Assembly: GCA_020249505.1 (NCBI GenBank)
Contig: JADCFN010000033.1
Span: 79,383 to 143,382 of the forward strand
From: Roseomonas sp.
GTDB taxonomy: Bacteria > Pseudomonadota > Alphaproteobacteria > Acetobacterales > Acetobacteraceae
Length of the DNA stretch: 64,000 bases
Reading direction: 5' to 3'
In this document: positions 52,308 to 60,573 of the stretch, piece by piece
Layout of the letters: the number at the start of each line of letters is the position of its first letter
Position numbering within the stretch: the stretch's first letter is position 1
Notes under the pieces: generated by a model
Databases searched by the model: none
What the model saw: only the letters and a program-made list of their open reading frames with translations
What the model was told of the DNA's origin: nothing
Position numbers and translations under genes: made by a program

Positions 52308-53072
52308 TCAGGGCGCCTGCAAGCCATGGCGCGCGAAAACTGCCGCTGCCTGAGGGGAAAGCAACCAGGCCTGCAAACGTAACGCCGCTTCACTGCCGCG
52401 CTTGGTCAGGGCCAGGCGGTGACGGAGCGGTTCATGCAAAGCCTCCGGCACCAGGCTGAAGCTGCCGCGCGCCTTGAGCGCGGGCGAAAGCGCGAGAGAG
52501 TGCGCAACAAGGCCACCAATCGCGCCCTCGGTTGTAGCGAATTGCGCGGCCTGGGCGATGCTGGTGCCAAAAACCAGGTGCGGGCGCAGCACCTCCCATA
52601 GATCAAGCCGACGCAACGCTTGTTCCGCAGCGCGCCCATAGGGGGCGATTTCCGGATTGGCGATGGCAAAGCGCTGCACGCGCCTCGCCGCCAGCAAGGG
52701 GCGGAGCGCTTCCAGACCGCCCGCGGGATCAAGTACCGACCCACGCGGCGCAAATAGCGCCAACCTGCCCAGCGCAAAGACATGGCCCGCATCGCGCGTG
52801 TGACCCGCTTCACTGAGTTGCTCAATGCTAACCTCATCAGCGGCGAGCAGCATTTCAAAAGGCGCGCCTTGCGCGATTTGCCGCGCCAGATTGCCGCTGG
52901 CGCCATAGGCGAAACGCGGCGCGATGCCGGTTTGGGCGGTGATCAACGCTGCCACCTCCTCCAGTGCCGGCTGCAAGCTGGCAGCAGCGGCGATCAAGGG
53001 ACGCTCCGCCGCATAGGCATAAGCAGAAACGCCTTGCAGTGCTGTCAGGGTCAGCAAAAGGCGACGATGCAC
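52308..53072 (-). CDS. modA: Molybdate-binding periplasmic protein
   Basis: A 254-aa oxyanion-binding protein with signal peptide (HRRLLLTLTALQGVSAYAYA). AAAASLQPALEEVA and FAYGASGNLARQIAQGAPFEMLLAAD are the oxyanion-site segments of ModA. The start is a GTG with GGAGGA seven bases ahead. A ModE-like operator touches the ribosome site. It is the first gene of modA-B-C-E. Confidence 0.92.
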   Translation of the reverse strand: MHRRLLLTLTALQGVSAYAYAAERPLIAAAASLQPALEEVAALITAQTGIAPRFAYGASGNLARQIAQGAPFEMLLAADEVSIEQLSEAGHTRDAGHVFALGRLALFAPRGSVLDPAGGLEALRPLLAARRVQRFAIANPEIAPYGRAAEQALRRLDLWEVLRPHLVFGTSIAQAAQFATTEGAIGGLVAHSLALSPALKARGSFSLVPEALHEPLRHRLALTKRGSEAALRLQAWLLSPQAAAVFARHGLQAP

Positions 53073-53082
53073 TGTGATCCTC

Positions 53083-53105
53083 CGTTATTCCCATTTGGCT
53101 ATAAC
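53083..53105 (-). promoter_or_regulatory. Candidate ModE operator upstream of modA
   Basis: CGTTAT (53083-53088) and TATAAC (53100-53105) form an inverted repeat with an 11-nt spacer, close to the E. coli ModE site (CGNTATAT ... TATANCG type). It lies immediately upstream of the modA ribosome site, a position suited to repression by the ModE protein of the same operon. Confidence 0.6.
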
Positions 53106-53203
53106 CCGAAGCAAGCGCCGCGCGCAAGTGATCCGAAAAACATCTGCGCGCATTTTCTAAATGTAAATCTTAGCGTGGCACAACGATGGATGAGGAGCAA
53201 AAA

Positions 53204-53362
53204 ATGTTCACATCCCAGAAATACTCTGTGCCCGCTGCACGCAGCATCGCGCTGATTGGCGGAGCCTTTATCAAGACATCATCCATTATCACTAACGAAT
53301 CATTACTGCGTCCCACGATTGGTCTTCCAACCATCGCCGCAGGCGCGGAGACCGTGCCATGA
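53204..53362 (+). CDS. 52-aa small ORF translationally coupled to the RTX gene
   Basis: Begins ATG TTC ACA with GGATGAGGAGCAAAAA just upstream, a strong ribosome site, and ends in an ATGA overlap with the RTX start at 53359. The product starts MFTSQKYSVPAARSIAL and ends AAGAETVP. It has a mildly hydrophobic centre (IALIGGAFI) but no clear signal peptide and no family I know. Its N-terminal pattern resembles the repeat peptide at 63828. It may be a real small protein or a leader controlling RTX translation. Confidence 0.65.
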   Translation: MFTSQKYSVPAARSIALIGGAFIKTSSIITNESLLRPTIGLPTIAAGAETVP

Positions 53363-55974
53363 GCGGTACCTCACCCCCAATTGGTACGGCCGGCAATGAT
53401 TTTCTTTCAATGCCTGGCATCACGGATGACAGTATTGCCGGGCTTGCCGGCGACGATACCTTGCTTGGCTTCGGCGGTGTGGATCAGCTTTCGGGCGGTT
53501 CAGGCAATGATTCGCTTGATGGTGGTGATCTGGCTGATGGCCTGCAGGGCGATGCGGGCGATGATACGTTATTGGGTGGCAATGGCTGGGATATGCTGTT
53601 TGCCGATGCGCCGAGCGGCAACAGCGGCGATACCGCCGCGTCACGCAACCTGTTGCGCGGTGAGGCTGGCGATGATGTTCTGCTGGGCGCGCTTGGGCGC
53701 GATACGCTTGATGGCGGCGATGGCCTGGATGTCTTGAGCGGCGGTGGCGGGGCCGATTGGCTCTTCGGCGGCAATGATGCCGATACTTTCCTGGTTGATT
53801 TTTCCGCCAATCCTGCGTTGGTCAGCAGCTTTCTTGCGGCGGATACGCTTGGCGATTTCTCACGGGCTGAGGGAGATACCATTTCCTTCGGCCTCAGCAA
53901 TGGTGTTTTGCAAGGGGCTTATGGGCCTGCGCCGCTGATTTGGCGGGGGGTGCTGCAAAACAATTCAGGGCCAGTGCTTGGGCTTGCCTTGCCCGGGGCG
54001 GAATTGGGCTTGGGTTATCTGCAAGCCTGGTACATTCCGGCAGCCAGCACCGATACCGTGCCGGGCGGCTGGCTTGCGATTGACCTTGATCAGGATGATG
54101 TGCTCAGCACCACTGATCTGCTGATTCGCCTGGTGACGACCAGCTTTACGCAAGGGAATTTCTATGCCTGGGCCGCGCCCGGTAGCTTTGCCGGCATGGC
54201 GGGCACCGCGGGTGAAGATGCCCTTTCCGCCATTGCTTCAGGGTCACGGTTATTCGGCCTTGGCGGCGCAGATCAACTACTCGGCGAAGCCGCTGCGGAT
54301 TGGTTTTCGGGTGGCGCTGATTCCGATTCGATTTTTGGGTTCGGTGGTTCCGATCAGCTTTGGGGTGGCGCAGGCGATGATTGGCTTATGGGGGGCAATG
54401 GCCATGATGCGCTTTATGCGGATGGCCCAACCCTGGATGACTCGGATGCGGCGGATGCGGTCAATCTATTGGAGGGCGAAGCCGGCAATGATTCGCTCTT
54501 TGGCGGGGCGGGGCAGGATCGGCTGCTCGGCGGCAATGACAATGATTTTCTCTATGGCGCCGATGGCGCCGATGTCCTGGAAGGTGGGGCCGGGCTTGAC
54601 TGGCTGATCGGCGGTGATGGTGACGATAGCCTGGTAGGTGGTGCAGGGGCCGACACGCTTGATGGTGGCGGCGGTGATGATCGTATTGTCCTGCAAGATG
54701 CCACGGATCGGCTTGATGGTGGTGACGGCCTTGATTGGCTTATTCTCTCGACCGGGCTTTTCATTGATCTTGGACTTGAAGAAAATCAGGTAATCAATGG
54801 CGCCTGGATCGCCGGTTTTGAATCAGTAGATGCCAGAACGGCCAGCGCAGGCATGACGGTGCTTGGCAGCTACGCGCCAAACAATATCTTCGGCGGGACG
54901 GCCAGCGACAGCCTCAGCGGCGATGATGGCGATGATTACCTACAGGGGGGCAGTGGGCATGACACGCTGGCCGGTGGGTCGGGGCAGAATATTCTTGAAG
55001 GCGGTCCTGACAATGACGCGTTTTTGGTCAATAGCCTGGATGACCTGACACTTGAAAATCCAGGCCAGGGCGCGGATACCGTTTTCGCCAGTATTGATTT
55101 CTACCTGCCCGCTGAGATCGAGGCGCTTGTGCTGACCGGCATGGCCGAGCGGGCTTTCGGCAATGAGGGCAATAACCTTCTGGTCGGTAATGCGCTGGCC
55201 AATGATCTGCGGGGGGGCGCCGGCCATGATGTGCTGCAAGGCGGTGCCGGTGATGACACGCTGCAAGGCGATGCGGGCAATGATCACCTGATCGGCGGTG
55301 ATGGCGCGGGGGACTGGGCGAGCTTCGCCAATCTATCCGATTTCGGCCAGAATGTCGTGGTCAACCTGACGAATGGCGGCGCTTGGGAGGCCGGCGGCAG
55401 CGACTTGTTGCAAAGCATTGAACATGTGCTGACCGGGGCCGGCCATGATCAGCTTTTCGGCAATGCCGTCGCCAATTACCTCTCCGCCGGTTCGGGCTTT
55501 GACATTCTCTGGGGCGAAGCCAGTGCTGACACACTGGATGGGGGTGAGCATGATGATACGCTTGATGGCGGCGCCGATGGCGATCTGCTGATTGGTGGCG
55601 TCGGGCGGGATACCATCATGGGGGATGCCGGCAATGACACGCTGATTGGCGGCGAAGGCGCCGATTCCATGGCCGGCGGCGACGGTAATGATCTTTATTA
55701 CTTCATCGAAGCGCAGGACCAGATCATTGAGGTGCCAAGTGGCGGTCAGGATACCATCATCACCTCTGCGAACATCACCATGGGCGCTAATGTCGAGGTT
55801 TTGATCATCGCGGAGGGGGTGAGCGACCTTACCCTTGTGGCGCGGTCAACCGGCAGCATAATGATCGGCAATGGCTTAAGCCAAACCTTCCAAGGTGGTG
55901 CGGGGGATGATGTGATCCTTGCAGGCGGCGGGAGTCTCGCCGATATAAAGGTGCTCTTCAATAGTTGGTTCTAG
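53359..55974 (+). CDS. RTX-type calcium-binding repeat protein
   Basis: An 871-aa acidic protein built from many GGxGxDxLx nonapeptides, which bind Ca2+ and fold after export by a type I secretion system. RTX blocks are split by a non-RTX module at about residues 150-290, which includes an EF-hand-like DLDQDDVLSTTDLLIRL, and by linkers near 465-500 and 555-600. The first and second RTX blocks share a special insert (ADxP near residues 76 and 355 followed by NLLxGEAG). The end is DIKVLFNSWF. No protease or lipase domain is visible; no secretion genes are in the window. Confidence 0.9.
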   Translation: MSGTSPPIGTAGNDFLSMPGITDDSIAGLAGDDTLLGFGGVDQLSGGSGNDSLDGGDLADGLQGDAGDDTLLGGNGWDMLFADAPSGNSGDTAASRNLLRGEAGDDVLLGALGRDTLDGGDGLDVLSGGGGADWLFGGNDADTFLVDFSANPALVSSFLAADTLGDFSRAEGDTISFGLSNGVLQGAYGPAPLIWRGVLQNNSGPVLGLALPGAELGLGYLQAWYIPAASTDTVPGGWLAIDLDQDDVLSTTDLLIRLVTTSFTQGNFYAWAAPGSFAGMAGTAGEDALSAIASGSRLFGLGGADQLLGEAAADWFSGGADSDSIFGFGGSDQLWGGAGDDWLMGGNGHDALYADGPTLDDSDAADAVNLLEGEAGNDSLFGGAGQDRLLGGNDNDFLYGADGADVLEGGAGLDWLIGGDGDDSLVGGAGADTLDGGGGDDRIVLQDATDRLDGGDGLDWLILSTGLFIDLGLEENQVINGAWIAGFESVDARTASAGMTVLGSYAPNNIFGGTASDSLSGDDGDDYLQGGSGHDTLAGGSGQNILEGGPDNDAFLVNSLDDLTLENPGQGADTVFASIDFYLPAEIEALVLTGMAERAFGNEGNNLLVGNALANDLRGGAGHDVLQGGAGDDTLQGDAGNDHLIGGDGAGDWASFANLSDFGQNVVVNLTNGGAWEAGGSDLLQSIEHVLTGAGHDQLFGNAVANYLSAGSGFDILWGEASADTLDGGEHDDTLDGGADGDLLIGGVGRDTIMGDAGNDTLIGGEGADSMAGGDGNDLYYFIEAQDQIIEVPSGGQDTIITSANITMGANVEVLIIAEGVSDLTLVARSTGSIMIGNGLSQTFQGGAGDDVILAGGGSLADIKVLFNSWF

Positions 55975-55992
55975 CCCGCCTTCCATGCGGGC
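55974..55992 (+). terminator. Hairpin after the RTX gene, weak terminator candidate
   Basis: GCCCGC (55974-55979) pairs with GCGGGC (55987-55992) around a 7-nt loop directly at the RTX stop. No T-run follows, so it may only stabilise the transcript end. Confidence 0.35.
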
Positions 55993-56023
55993 CTGAGCCC
56001 AAATCGAGGAAGGCTGGTTTGTG

Positions 56024-56566
56024 ATGGAAAAGGCAACGCTCGGCGGCGGCTGTTTTTGGTGCCTGGAGGCTGTCTTCCTCGGCATGAAGGGTGTCAGCGC
56101 CGCGACCTCGGGCTATGCGGGCGGGTATGTCGCGAACCCGAGTTATGAGGAGGTTTGCGGCAAGCGCACCGGCCACGCAGAGGTGGTGCAGATTGCTTAT
56201 GATCCGGCCGTGATTTCCTTCCGGGATGTGCTCCGCGTCTTTTTCGCGATCCATGATCCCACCACCAAGGATCGGCAGGGCGCGGATATCGGCCCGCAAT
56301 ATCGGAGTATTATCTTAACCCATGACACCACGCAGGAGGCCGCTGCGCGGGAAGTCATCACGGAACTTACCGCGGCGCAGCTTTGGCGTAACCCGATTGT
56401 AACAGAGGTTGTGCCATTGACCGAATTCTGGCCTGCTGAGCCAGAGCATCACAATTACTTCGCGCGGAACCCCTGGTCAGGCTATTGTCAGGCGGTCGTG
56501 GCACCCAAGGTGGCAAAGTTCAGGAAGAATTTTTCCGATTTCCTGAAACCCGCGCATGGGGCATAA
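56024..56566 (+). CDS. msrA: Peptide-methionine (S)-S-oxide reductase MsrA
   Basis: About 180 aa. The catalytic motif GGGCFWCLE is near residue 10, and YAGGYVANPSYEEVCGKRTGHAEVVQI and the C-terminal QYRSII are family hallmarks. It reduces the S-epimer of methionine sulfoxide with thioredoxin. GTG 56021 and ATG 56024 are alternative starts; GAGGAAGG lies upstream. It is followed after 6 nt by msrB. Confidence 0.94.
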   Translation: MEKATLGGGCFWCLEAVFLGMKGVSAATSGYAGGYVANPSYEEVCGKRTGHAEVVQIAYDPAVISFRDVLRVFFAIHDPTTKDRQGADIGPQYRSIILTHDTTQEAAAREVITELTAAQLWRNPIVTEVVPLTEFWPAEPEHHNYFARNPWSGYCQAVVAPKVAKFRKNFSDFLKPAHGA

Positions 56567-56572
56567 GGCGCC

Positions 56573-57004
56573 ATGGTTTTCTTCAAGCAAAACAAGCCGC
56601 AAGAACACGCCTTCCCGATCCAGAAGCAGGAAGCCGAATGGCGCGCGGCGCTTTCCCCTGAAGCTTTTCGGGTGCTGCGCCAGCATGGCACTGAAAGGCC
56701 CGGTTCATCGCCACTGAACGGCGAAAAGCGGCCTGGGCGATTCCTCTGTGGTGGTTGCGCCGCCCCGCTTTTCGATGCCGCCACCAAATATGAAAGCGGC
56801 ACGGGCTGGCCTTCCTTCTATGCGCCGCTGGATGGCGCCATCGGGACCCATATTGATCGCTCGCTCTTTATGGTGCGGACCGAAGTGCATTGCGCCCAAT
56901 GTGGCGGCCATCTGGGCCATGTTTTCCCTGATGGCCCAGCCCCAACGGGCCAGCGCTATTGCATGAATGGCATTGCCCTGACCTTTGAGCCGGATGCCGC
57001 ATGA
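56573..57004 (+). CDS. msrB: Peptide-methionine (R)-S-oxide reductase MsrB
   Basis: A 143-aa MsrB reducing the R-epimer. Zinc ligands are CGGC and CAQC, the active site is RYCMNGIALTFEP, and KYESGTGWPSFY and HLGHVFPDGP are conserved. No signal peptide, so cytosolic. It overlaps the following beta-propeller gene by 4 nt. Confidence 0.94.
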   Translation: MVFFKQNKPQEHAFPIQKQEAEWRAALSPEAFRVLRQHGTERPGSSPLNGEKRPGRFLCGGCAAPLFDAATKYESGTGWPSFYAPLDGAIGTHIDRSLFMVRTEVHCAQCGGHLGHVFPDGPAPTGQRYCMNGIALTFEPDAA

Positions 57005-57942
57005 AAATCACGCTTTGTTTCGGCCTTGCCTTGGCCCTGTTTGCCTTGAACGGCGCTGCCAAGGCTGACTTCGTCTATGTGCTGAATTCGACCGATCCTA
57101 GCATCGTCAAGATCGATTCCAGAACCGGGCAGGAAGTGCGGCGCATCGAAGGATTGCGCGAAGTGCATCATTTGGTGCTGGCACCCGGCGGGCGGGAATT
57201 GCTGATCGCGGATTCGGTTGGCAATGAAATCCTTTTTGTGGAGCCATCCACCGGTAATGTGCTGCGCCGCGAACGCATTTCAAATCCATACCACCTGGAT
57301 TTCTCCCCCGATGGTCGCTTGCTTGTCATTGCAAGCCTAAGGCGCGGCCAGGTGGATATTTATGATGCGGAGGGCCCGCGGCTGCTGGAACGGCTGCGGG
57401 TCGGCAATAAGCCATCCCATATCGCCTTCAGTCCTGATTCGCGCTTTGCCTATGTCACAATGCAAGGTGATGGCACCGTGATTGAGATAGACCTGCAAAC
57501 GCGGCGCATTCTGTGGCAGGCACCGGTCGGCCCGGAACCCGCCGGCATTATATGGCATCGCGATAGGCTGATTGTGGGCGTTATGGGGCGCGATCACTTT
57601 GCGGTGCTGAACCCTGCCACGCAGCAGGTGGAAGGCACGATTCGGGTTGGCCGCGGCGCGCATACAATCTTCCTTTCGCCTGATGGCAAAACGCTTTGGG
57701 CCACCAGTCGCGTGCAGAGCCGTATTGCCGAAATTGATCCGACCAGCCTGGAGGTGCGGCGCATTCACGAAGTACCGGGCGGGCCGGATTGCATTGCCTT
57801 CGCACCCGACGGGGCGGTGTGGGCCACTCTGCGCTGGGCGGGCCGCATCGCGCGGCTTGACCCCGCTTCGGGCGATGTTTCGACCCTTCGCGTGGGCCGC
57901 AGCCCGCATGGCATTTTCGTGCAACCGCGCGCCGCGCAATGA
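57001..57942 (+). CDS. Exported YVTN/Vgb-type beta-propeller protein
   Basis: A 313-aa protein with signal peptide (ITLCFGLALALFALNGAAKA) and about six or seven propeller blades with repeats such as NPYHLDFSPDGRLLVIAS, KPSHIAFSPDSRFAYVT and GAHTIFLSPDGKTLWAT. Likely periplasmic. No catalytic motif; a binding or scaffold role is likely. It overlaps msrB upstream and the deacetylase downstream by 4 nt each. Confidence 0.87.
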   Translation: MKITLCFGLALALFALNGAAKADFVYVLNSTDPSIVKIDSRTGQEVRRIEGLREVHHLVLAPGGRELLIADSVGNEILFVEPSTGNVLRRERISNPYHLDFSPDGRLLVIASLRRGQVDIYDAEGPRLLERLRVGNKPSHIAFSPDSRFAYVTMQGDGTVIEIDLQTRRILWQAPVGPEPAGIIWHRDRLIVGVMGRDHFAVLNPATQQVEGTIRVGRGAHTIFLSPDGKTLWATSRVQSRIAEIDPTSLEVRRIHEVPGGPDCIAFAPDGAVWATLRWAGRIARLDPASGDVSTLRVGRSPHGIFVQPRAAQ

Positions 57943-58709
57943 TCCAGTGCTGCCAGAGGCTGGTTCTAACGCTCGCAGCGCTTTGCGCGGTCCTGGCCAT
58001 GCCGGCTTCGGCCCAAACATCCGCCGCCTGCCCTGCTGGCACGCTCTACCTCACCATTGATACCGGATGGGGGCGGGAAGCGGAAAAGATCGCCGAAATC
58101 CTGCGCCGTCGCGGCATTCGCGCCACCTTGTTTGTAGCGCATGAGCCGACCCATCGTGGTGACCGCAGTCTTGATCCTGCTTGGGCAGAGTTCTGGCGCG
58201 CGCGCGCGGCTGAGGGACATGTCTTCGCGAGCCACACGGATAGGCATTGGTACTTCCGGGGTGATCCTGCGCCCGGCTTGGTGCGTTATGTCGCGCGTGG
58301 TGGCGGTGGAGAGGTAGTGCTTGACCAGGAAGCCATGTGCCGGGAACTGGCCGCGCCCATCACGCGGCTGCGCGCTGCGGCGCCCGATGCTGTGGTGCTG
58401 CCCCTATGGCGTGCGCCGGGCGGTATCACCACGCCGAATGCGGTCCGCCTTGCAGAGGCGTGCGGGCTGCGTCATCAGGGATGGACCAGAAACGGTTTTC
58501 TGGGAGATGAACTCAACAGCGACACGCATCCCAATACATCACTGCGTGATCAGGCGCTGAGAAACCTCCGTGATGGTGAGGTTTTGGTCATGCATTGGGG
58601 CGTCCGCAGTCGGAAAGACCCCTATGCGCATGTTTTTGAGGAAGTCGTGTCGGGGCTGCAGGCCAGGGGTTTCTGCTTCGCCACCTTGACCGCAGAGGGC
58701 AGGCGTTAG
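57939..58709 (+). CDS. Exported polysaccharide deacetylase-like protein (CE4)
   Basis: A 256-aa CE4/NodB-fold protein with a signal peptide ending MPASAQ. Motif 1 reads TIDTGWG rather than TFDDG, so the metal-binding second Asp is Thr. Motif 2, SHTDRH, keeps both His, and motif 3 is WRAPGG. The NodB-domain ending MHWGVRS contains the conserved His. Because of the altered motif 1 the catalytic state is uncertain; it could act on peptidoglycan or a polysaccharide. Confidence 0.85.
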   Translation: MIQCCQRLVLTLAALCAVLAMPASAQTSAACPAGTLYLTIDTGWGREAEKIAEILRRRGIRATLFVAHEPTHRGDRSLDPAWAEFWRARAAEGHVFASHTDRHWYFRGDPAPGLVRYVARGGGGEVVLDQEAMCRELAAPITRLRAAAPDAVVLPLWRAPGGITTPNAVRLAEACGLRHQGWTRNGFLGDELNSDTHPNTSLRDQALRNLRDGEVLVMHWGVRSRKDPYAHVFEEVVSGLQARGFCFATLTAEGRR

Positions 58710-58712
58710 GCA

Positions 58713-59657
58713 ATGTTCAAGACCCTTGATGAAATGCACACCAGACTTACCGGGTGGATTTTTGAAATCCTGCTGCAGCCGGTGCTCTATGCCACCAATC
58801 TGATGAATATCGCCGATGAAATGCTGGAATGGGTCGATTTCGCCCTGTTCAGCGTTTTCGGCATGGTGGTGATCTATGCGGTCTGCCGCCCGTTGGAAGC
58901 TTGGCGCCCAGTGGAACCGGTAACAGACCGCCACGCCATCCGTACCGACATCATCTATACGCTACTCGCGCGGCTTGGTATCTTTCCATTGCTGGCCTTC
59001 ATTTTTCTGGCCGCCATCCAAAGCCATTTGGAAGGGCTTCTGGCCGATACGGGCTTTGTTGCCCCGTCACTGGAAACCTTCTTTCCCATTTTGCATGAAT
59101 CGCCATTACTGACCTTTTTTCTCTACGTCGTGATCCTGGATTTCGGCGAATATTGGCGCCATCGACTGCAACACAGCATCGGTTGGTGGTGGGCGCTGCA
59201 TTCCATCCACCACGCCCAGCGGCAAATGACCTTTTGGACCGATGACCGCAACCACATCCTGGATGAGGCGATTGCGGCGCTCTGGTTCGGTACCATCGCC
59301 TTGCTGATTGGCGTTTCGCCGGCGCAATTCCCGTTGCTGCTGCTGCTCATGCGACTGATCGAAGCTTTCTCCCACGGGAATATCCGGCTTTCCTTCGGCC
59401 GCATTGGTGAAAGGCTGGTGGTTTCCCCACGCTATCACCGCCTGCATCATGGCGTGCTATCCACGGCAGAGCATGGCAAGAATTACGCTGTGTTGTTTCC
59501 GGTCTGGGATTGGATGTTTGGTACGGCGGATTTCAGTCGCAAAGTCTTTCCACGCACCGGTGACCCAACTGCGCCTGAAGCCATGGCGACTGGCGGCTGG
59601 CTGGTACAGCAATGGGCCGGCTTCAAACGCATGATCGGGATGCGCGAGCGCGCCTGA
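58713..59657 (+). CDS. Sterol desaturase/fatty acid hydroxylase superfamily membrane protein
   Basis: A 314-aa di-iron membrane enzyme. Histidine clusters are HRLQH, HSIHHAQRQM and HRLHHGVLST, matching HxxxH, HxxHH and HxxHH of the FA_hydroxylase family. Several membrane helices precede them. It would hydroxylate or desaturate a lipid. It starts 3 nt after the deacetylase gene, so it ends a tightly packed six-gene run from msrA or the RTX gene. Confidence 0.88.
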   Translation: MFKTLDEMHTRLTGWIFEILLQPVLYATNLMNIADEMLEWVDFALFSVFGMVVIYAVCRPLEAWRPVEPVTDRHAIRTDIIYTLLARLGIFPLLAFIFLAAIQSHLEGLLADTGFVAPSLETFFPILHESPLLTFFLYVVILDFGEYWRHRLQHSIGWWWALHSIHHAQRQMTFWTDDRNHILDEAIAALWFGTIALLIGVSPAQFPLLLLLMRLIEAFSHGNIRLSFGRIGERLVVSPRYHRLHHGVLSTAEHGKNYAVLFPVWDWMFGTADFSRKVFPRTGDPTAPEAMATGGWLVQQWAGFKRMIGMRERA

Positions 59658-59672
59658 AGCGCCCTTGCGCTT
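59657..59672 (+). terminator. Short hairpin after the hydroxylase gene
   Basis: AAGCGC (59657-59662) pairs with GCGCTT (59667-59672) around CCTT and is followed by ATATT. It overlaps the stop codon and is a plausible weak terminator. Confidence 0.45.
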
Positions 59673-60004
59673 ATATTCCCGGTCATGGCACGCAACCAAA
59701 TGCCCGGACCACAGTGGGCCTGATGGTTTCCAGCAATTCTACCAAACGGTCTTCGCGTTTTCCTGATATCTTCGCATTCTTATGGCTGATCAGTGGCAGG
59801 GGAGAATGCCTGAAAAACCACCCTGGCGCTGGCATTTCCGGTAACATAGTGGTACGACTTCGCTGAATTCCCGCAACACCTCAGCGAACGTTTGTTGATC
59901 GGGGCTTTGGTCATCCGGCTTGATCCCGAGTATGGGTAATTGTTGGAAGAAACGCTGTGAACACGACCAATCTTTAAATTGAGCCTGTACTGATCGGCGC
60001 ATGG
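59673..60004. other. Lower-GC intergenic region without a supported gene
   Basis: About 330 nt that are visibly richer in A and T than neighbouring genes. It holds only short frames, for example a 47-codon plus-strand frame from the ATG at 59722 that has no known family and no good ribosome site. It may contain the promoter of the NUDIX gene. Confidence 0.45.
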
Positions 60005-60115
60005 ATGATAGCCATTCTGATGATCGGTGCAGGCAGCGTCTTGCTGACGATTTCTACCGGATGGGCCTGGTGGCGCGTTTCCCAACACATGGATGGACTA
60101 TCTGTCCAGTGCTAG
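60005..60115 (+). CDS. Possible 36-aa single-helix membrane peptide
   Basis: ATG at 60005 opens a frame starting MIAILMIGAGSVLLT and ending LSVQC, a single hydrophobic helix followed by WWR. It overlaps the NUDIX gene start by 23 nt in another frame. No clear Shine-Dalgarno sequence is seen and the frame is short, so this may be chance. Codons upstream stay open to a TAA at 59975. Confidence 0.3.
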   Translation: MIAILMIGAGSVLLTISTGWAWWRVSQHMDGLSVQC

Positions 60116-60572
60116 CCGTTTTTTGGAGGCTGAATATACGGTTGAACACAAGTCTTTCGTGACGGTCAGCACCACCCATGCCGGTGCGGTAGTATTTCAA
60201 GGTTCGGGTGATTCGTTAAAGTTTCTTCTGGTCAAGGCGAATGATGCAGAAAGTCATTGGGTTTTACCGAAGGGCCATATTGAAAATGGCGAAGATGCGT
60301 GGTCAGCCGCCCTTCGTGAGGTAAGAGAAGAAACCGGCGTTATTGCCAAGCGTGACTGCATCCTTGAACTTGATCGTGTTTTCTACTCGGTTGGCGGGAG
60401 GCCTGTATCGGTAACTTATTTTCTGGCTGCCCTCGAAAGCGAATCCCCCTCTCCGGAAGGGCGACCGAAGAAATGGATATCAGCCCTTGAAGCGGAGCGT
60501 GAGGTGAAGCACCAAGAAGCGCTTCGCGCAATTAAGCGGGCGCATGCGCTACTTGATGCGAAGAGGTGCTGA
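60093..60572 (+). CDS. NUDIX hydrolase
   Basis: A 159-aa NUDIX hydrolase with a canonical box, GHIENGEDAWSAALREVREETGVI. WVLPKGHIE before the box is typical of Ap4A/diadenosine-type or general housecleaning NUDIX enzymes. Codon use and base composition are less GC-rich than the flanking genes, which hints at recent acquisition. It converges with the EamA gene, with 1 nt between the stops. Confidence 0.87.
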   Translation: MDYLSSASRFLEAEYTVEHKSFVTVSTTHAGAVVFQGSGDSLKFLLVKANDAESHWVLPKGHIENGEDAWSAALREVREETGVIAKRDCILELDRVFYSVGGRPVSVTYFLAALESESPSPEGRPKKWISALEAEREVKHQEALRAIKRAHALLDAKRC

Positions 60573-60573
60573 A

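Noticed and set aside
53400..55700. Short spaced DNA repeats that might suggest a CRISPR array
   Set aside because: They encode GGxGxDxLx nonapeptides in one frame, are imperfect and have no unique spacers.
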